Assembly (NCBI RefSeq): GCF_001592085.1
Contig: NZ_BCWD01000019.1
Span: forward strand, 1-41,766
DNA from: Levilactobacillus senmaizukei DSM 21775 = NBRC 103853
GTDB taxonomy: Bacteria; Bacillota; Bacilli; Lactobacillales; Lactobacillaceae
Reading direction: 5' to 3'
DNA: 41,766 nt
The notes beneath the pieces were generated by a model. The model searched no databases. It saw only the letters and a list, made by a program, of their open reading frames with translations, and was not told the origin of the DNA. The translations under genes and the position numbers were made by a program. Each line of letters begins with the position of its first letter. The first letter of the stretch is position 1. Positions 40,305 to 41,766 of this stretch are shown here, piece after piece.

Positions 40305-41519
40305 TTGCCAAGAAGAGCTTCAAATGCAGCAATCCACAAAGTGTCTCCCGATCTGCCACTCACAGACGAACAGGCTCGACTGGTCCAAAATATTGAACAA
40401 TTCGTAACGACCCATATCAATGAGTCACAACCCGCCATTTTTACGGTCTATGGAGACGCGGGTACCGGTAAGAGTGTCGTCTTGACTCACCTCTTCAAAC
40501 GAATCCAACAAGCCGCACGAATTGACCCTACCAGTCCATTGAAGGGCACTCAGAATTACTTCTTAGTTAATCATCCAGAAATCTTGAAGGTCTATCGGGA
40601 AATTGCAGGAAACCAGCCCCACTTATTGAAGAAGGACTTTCAGCGGCCAACCAGCCTAATTAACCAACTCGAACACGGGAAAACTCATGCCGATATTTTG
40701 GTGATTGATGAAGCACACCTACTATTGTCACAGGCCGATCACTATAATAATTTCTATGGTACAAATCAATTACAGTCCCTGCTATCCCAGGCCAAGGTCA
40801 TCATCCTAGTCTTCGACGAGACACAGGTTCTGCGTTTTAAGAGTTTCTGGACGGAGAGTCGGTTAGAAAGACTCCTAGCCCCTTATCCTCACGTTAGTTA
40901 TCGTCTGACACATCAATTTCGAATGCACGCCAGCGATGACTTGGTCCAATGGATCAACGACTTTACACATGGACACGTGCACCCCCTGCCTGATGGCGGG
41001 AACCACTACGACTTACGGGTCTTTGCCGATGCCGAGCAGATGCGTCAGCAAGTGGTTGATCGCAATCGTTCCGTCGGCCTATCGCGAGTCGTGGCAACCT
41101 CTGGTTATCCGTCAACCTTGGACGGTGGTCGCCATTATATCAATGAAGGTCACTTCCACCTTCCGTGGGACCAATACAATTTTACGCACACCCCGTGGGC
41201 CGAACTACCCGAAACGGTCAACGAAGTCGGGTCCATTTACACCTGCCAGGGCTTCGACCTTAATTACGTGGGGGTCATTTTAGGCCCACCCATTAGTCTG
41301 TCAAATACCGGACAACTAGCCATCCATCTGGACCGGTATACGGACATTGAAGCATTCAAGAAGCGTCCAGACCTAACCGATCCCACCGAAATTAAACGGA
41401 TCAAACAACAGCTTATTCTCAATTCCATTAACGTTTTAATGAAGCGTGGTGTCAAAGGCCTCTATCTCTTTGCCCATGATGCCAAGCTAAGCCACTACCT
41501 GCAAACTGGTCACCTTTAG
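40305..41519 (+). CDS. DUF2075 (Schlafen group 3-like) P-loop ATPase/helicase domain protein
   Basis: The 404-aa product is a superfamily 1-like helicase-fold ATPase. Walker A is TVYGDAGTGKSVVL (about residue 50), Walker B is LVIDEAHLLLS, followed by ILVFDETQVL and THQFRMHASDD. The C-terminal end VGSIYTCQGFDLNYVGVILG and LMKRGVKGLYLFAHD matches the DUF2075 end, although the usual LTRG reads MKRG. Biological role is unknown; relatives occur in phage-defence contexts and as lone genes. TTG at 40305 is chosen as start: AAAGGTGG lies 6-7 nt upstream, whereas the ATG at 40287 overlaps it. Own promoter and terminator. Confidence 0.85.
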   Translation: MPRRASNAAIHKVSPDLPLTDEQARLVQNIEQFVTTHINESQPAIFTVYGDAGTGKSVVLTHLFKRIQQAARIDPTSPLKGTQNYFLVNHPEILKVYREIAGNQPHLLKKDFQRPTSLINQLEHGKTHADILVIDEAHLLLSQADHYNNFYGTNQLQSLLSQAKVIILVFDETQVLRFKSFWTESRLERLLAPYPHVSYRLTHQFRMHASDDLVQWINDFTHGHVHPLPDGGNHYDLRVFADAEQMRQQVVDRNRSVGLSRVVATSGYPSTLDGGRHYINEGHFHLPWDQYNFTHTPWAELPETVNEVGSIYTCQGFDLNYVGVILGPPISLSNTGQLAIHLDRYTDIEAFKKRPDLTDPTEIKRIKQQLILNSINVLMKRGVKGLYLFAHDAKLSHYLQTGHL

Positions 41520-41530
41520 GGATCGCCAAA

Positions 41531-41564
41531 GCCCCCATCACAGTTTTGTGATGAGGGCCTTTAA
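41531..41564 (+). terminator. Terminator after the DUF2075 gene
   Basis: GCCCCCATCACA, loop GTTT, TGTGATGAGGGC, then CTTT; one mismatch in the stem. Confidence 0.8.
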
Positions 41565-41568
41565 GCAC

Positions 41569-41597
41569 AAAAAAGAGCCATCCAGTCTGGATGGCTC
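41569..41597 (-). terminator. Terminator after the tRNA pair
   Basis: Minus strand GAGCCATCC and GGATGGCTC around loop AGACT-like bases, then six T. Confidence 0.9.
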
Positions 41598-41604
41598 CAA
41601 ATGA

Positions 41605-41678
41605 CGGTCTGTACGAGACTCGAACTCGTGATCTCCTCCGTGACAGGGAGGCGTCCTAACCAACTAGACCAACAGACC
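41605..41678 (-). tRNA. tRNA-Asp (anticodon GTC)
   Basis: Full cloverleaf: acceptor GGTCTGT/ACAGACC, anticodon arm CCTCC-CTGTCAC-GGAGG giving GTC, and T arm with GTTCGAG. The discriminator is G. CCA is not encoded (the next bases are TCA) and is added after transcription. It is 5 nt downstream of tRNA-fMet in the same transcript. Confidence 0.97.
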
Positions 41679-41683
41679 AAAAA

Positions 41684-41757
<74 letters not shown>

Positions 41758-41766
41758 ATAATATAA

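Overview
The window comes from the chromosome of a low-to-mid G+C Gram-positive bacterium, almost certainly a member of the Lactobacillaceae. Levilactobacillus or a near relative is the best guess from protein flavour, but the genus cannot be fixed from the sequence alone. The signs are the infC-rpmI-rplT operon under an L20-type leader, two T-box leaders, MecA, Spx, DnaB/DnaI primosome proteins, PepV, and gene orders shared with Bacillus (yqeG-yqeH-yhbY-nadD-yqeK-rsfS-methyltransferase-tmcAL; ytpP-ytpR-sftA-murC). I see no prophage, insertion sequence, CRISPR array or integron. It is core chromosome with a few accessory genes near 31-33 kb and 38-41.5 kb.

Layout. 0-7.4 kb (minus): a HAD phosphatase, yceD-rpmF with its own consensus promoter, and an eight-gene overlapping ribosome-biogenesis/NAD/tRNA-modification operon. 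7.5-8.9 kb (minus): infC-rpmI-rplT behind an attenuator leader. 9.1-11.4 kb: thrS behind a T-box. 11.5-18.5 kb (minus): polA-mutM-coaE-nrdR-dnaB-dnaI, a replication and repair operon. 18.6-20.2 kb: a BI-1 family membrane protein and a PnuC transporter. 20.4-25.6 kb (minus): ytpP-ytpR-sftA-murC, combining chromosome segregation, envelope and redox genes. 25.8-31.5 kb: a small PepSY-like protein, pepV-usp, NAD(P)HX dehydratase, a degenerate pseudouridine synthase and a MurJ/YtgP flippase. 31.7-33 kb: an unknown 106-aa protein and a flavodoxin-like/membrane fusion. 33.2-35.9 kb: leuS with a T-box. 36-37.2 kb: a PAP2 phosphatase and mnmM. 37.3-39.5 kb: mecA, spx and an MBL-fold hydrolase. 39.6-41.5 kb: an ABM-domain protein and a DUF2075 ATPase. 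The window ends with tRNA-Asp and tRNA-fMet.

The main observations are these. All four editing-site residues of threonyl-tRNA synthetase appear replaced. infC seems to start at a non-canonical AUA (or AUU) codon. The RsuA/YtzG-type pseudouridine synthase lacks the recognisable catalytic aspartate motif. One 15-nt motif occupies the same -35 position at polA and at the ABM gene. A flavodoxin-like domain is fused to two membrane segments. TTG start codons are frequent (seven supported by Shine-Dalgarno placement). I did not find a multi-gene system that I would call undescribed.
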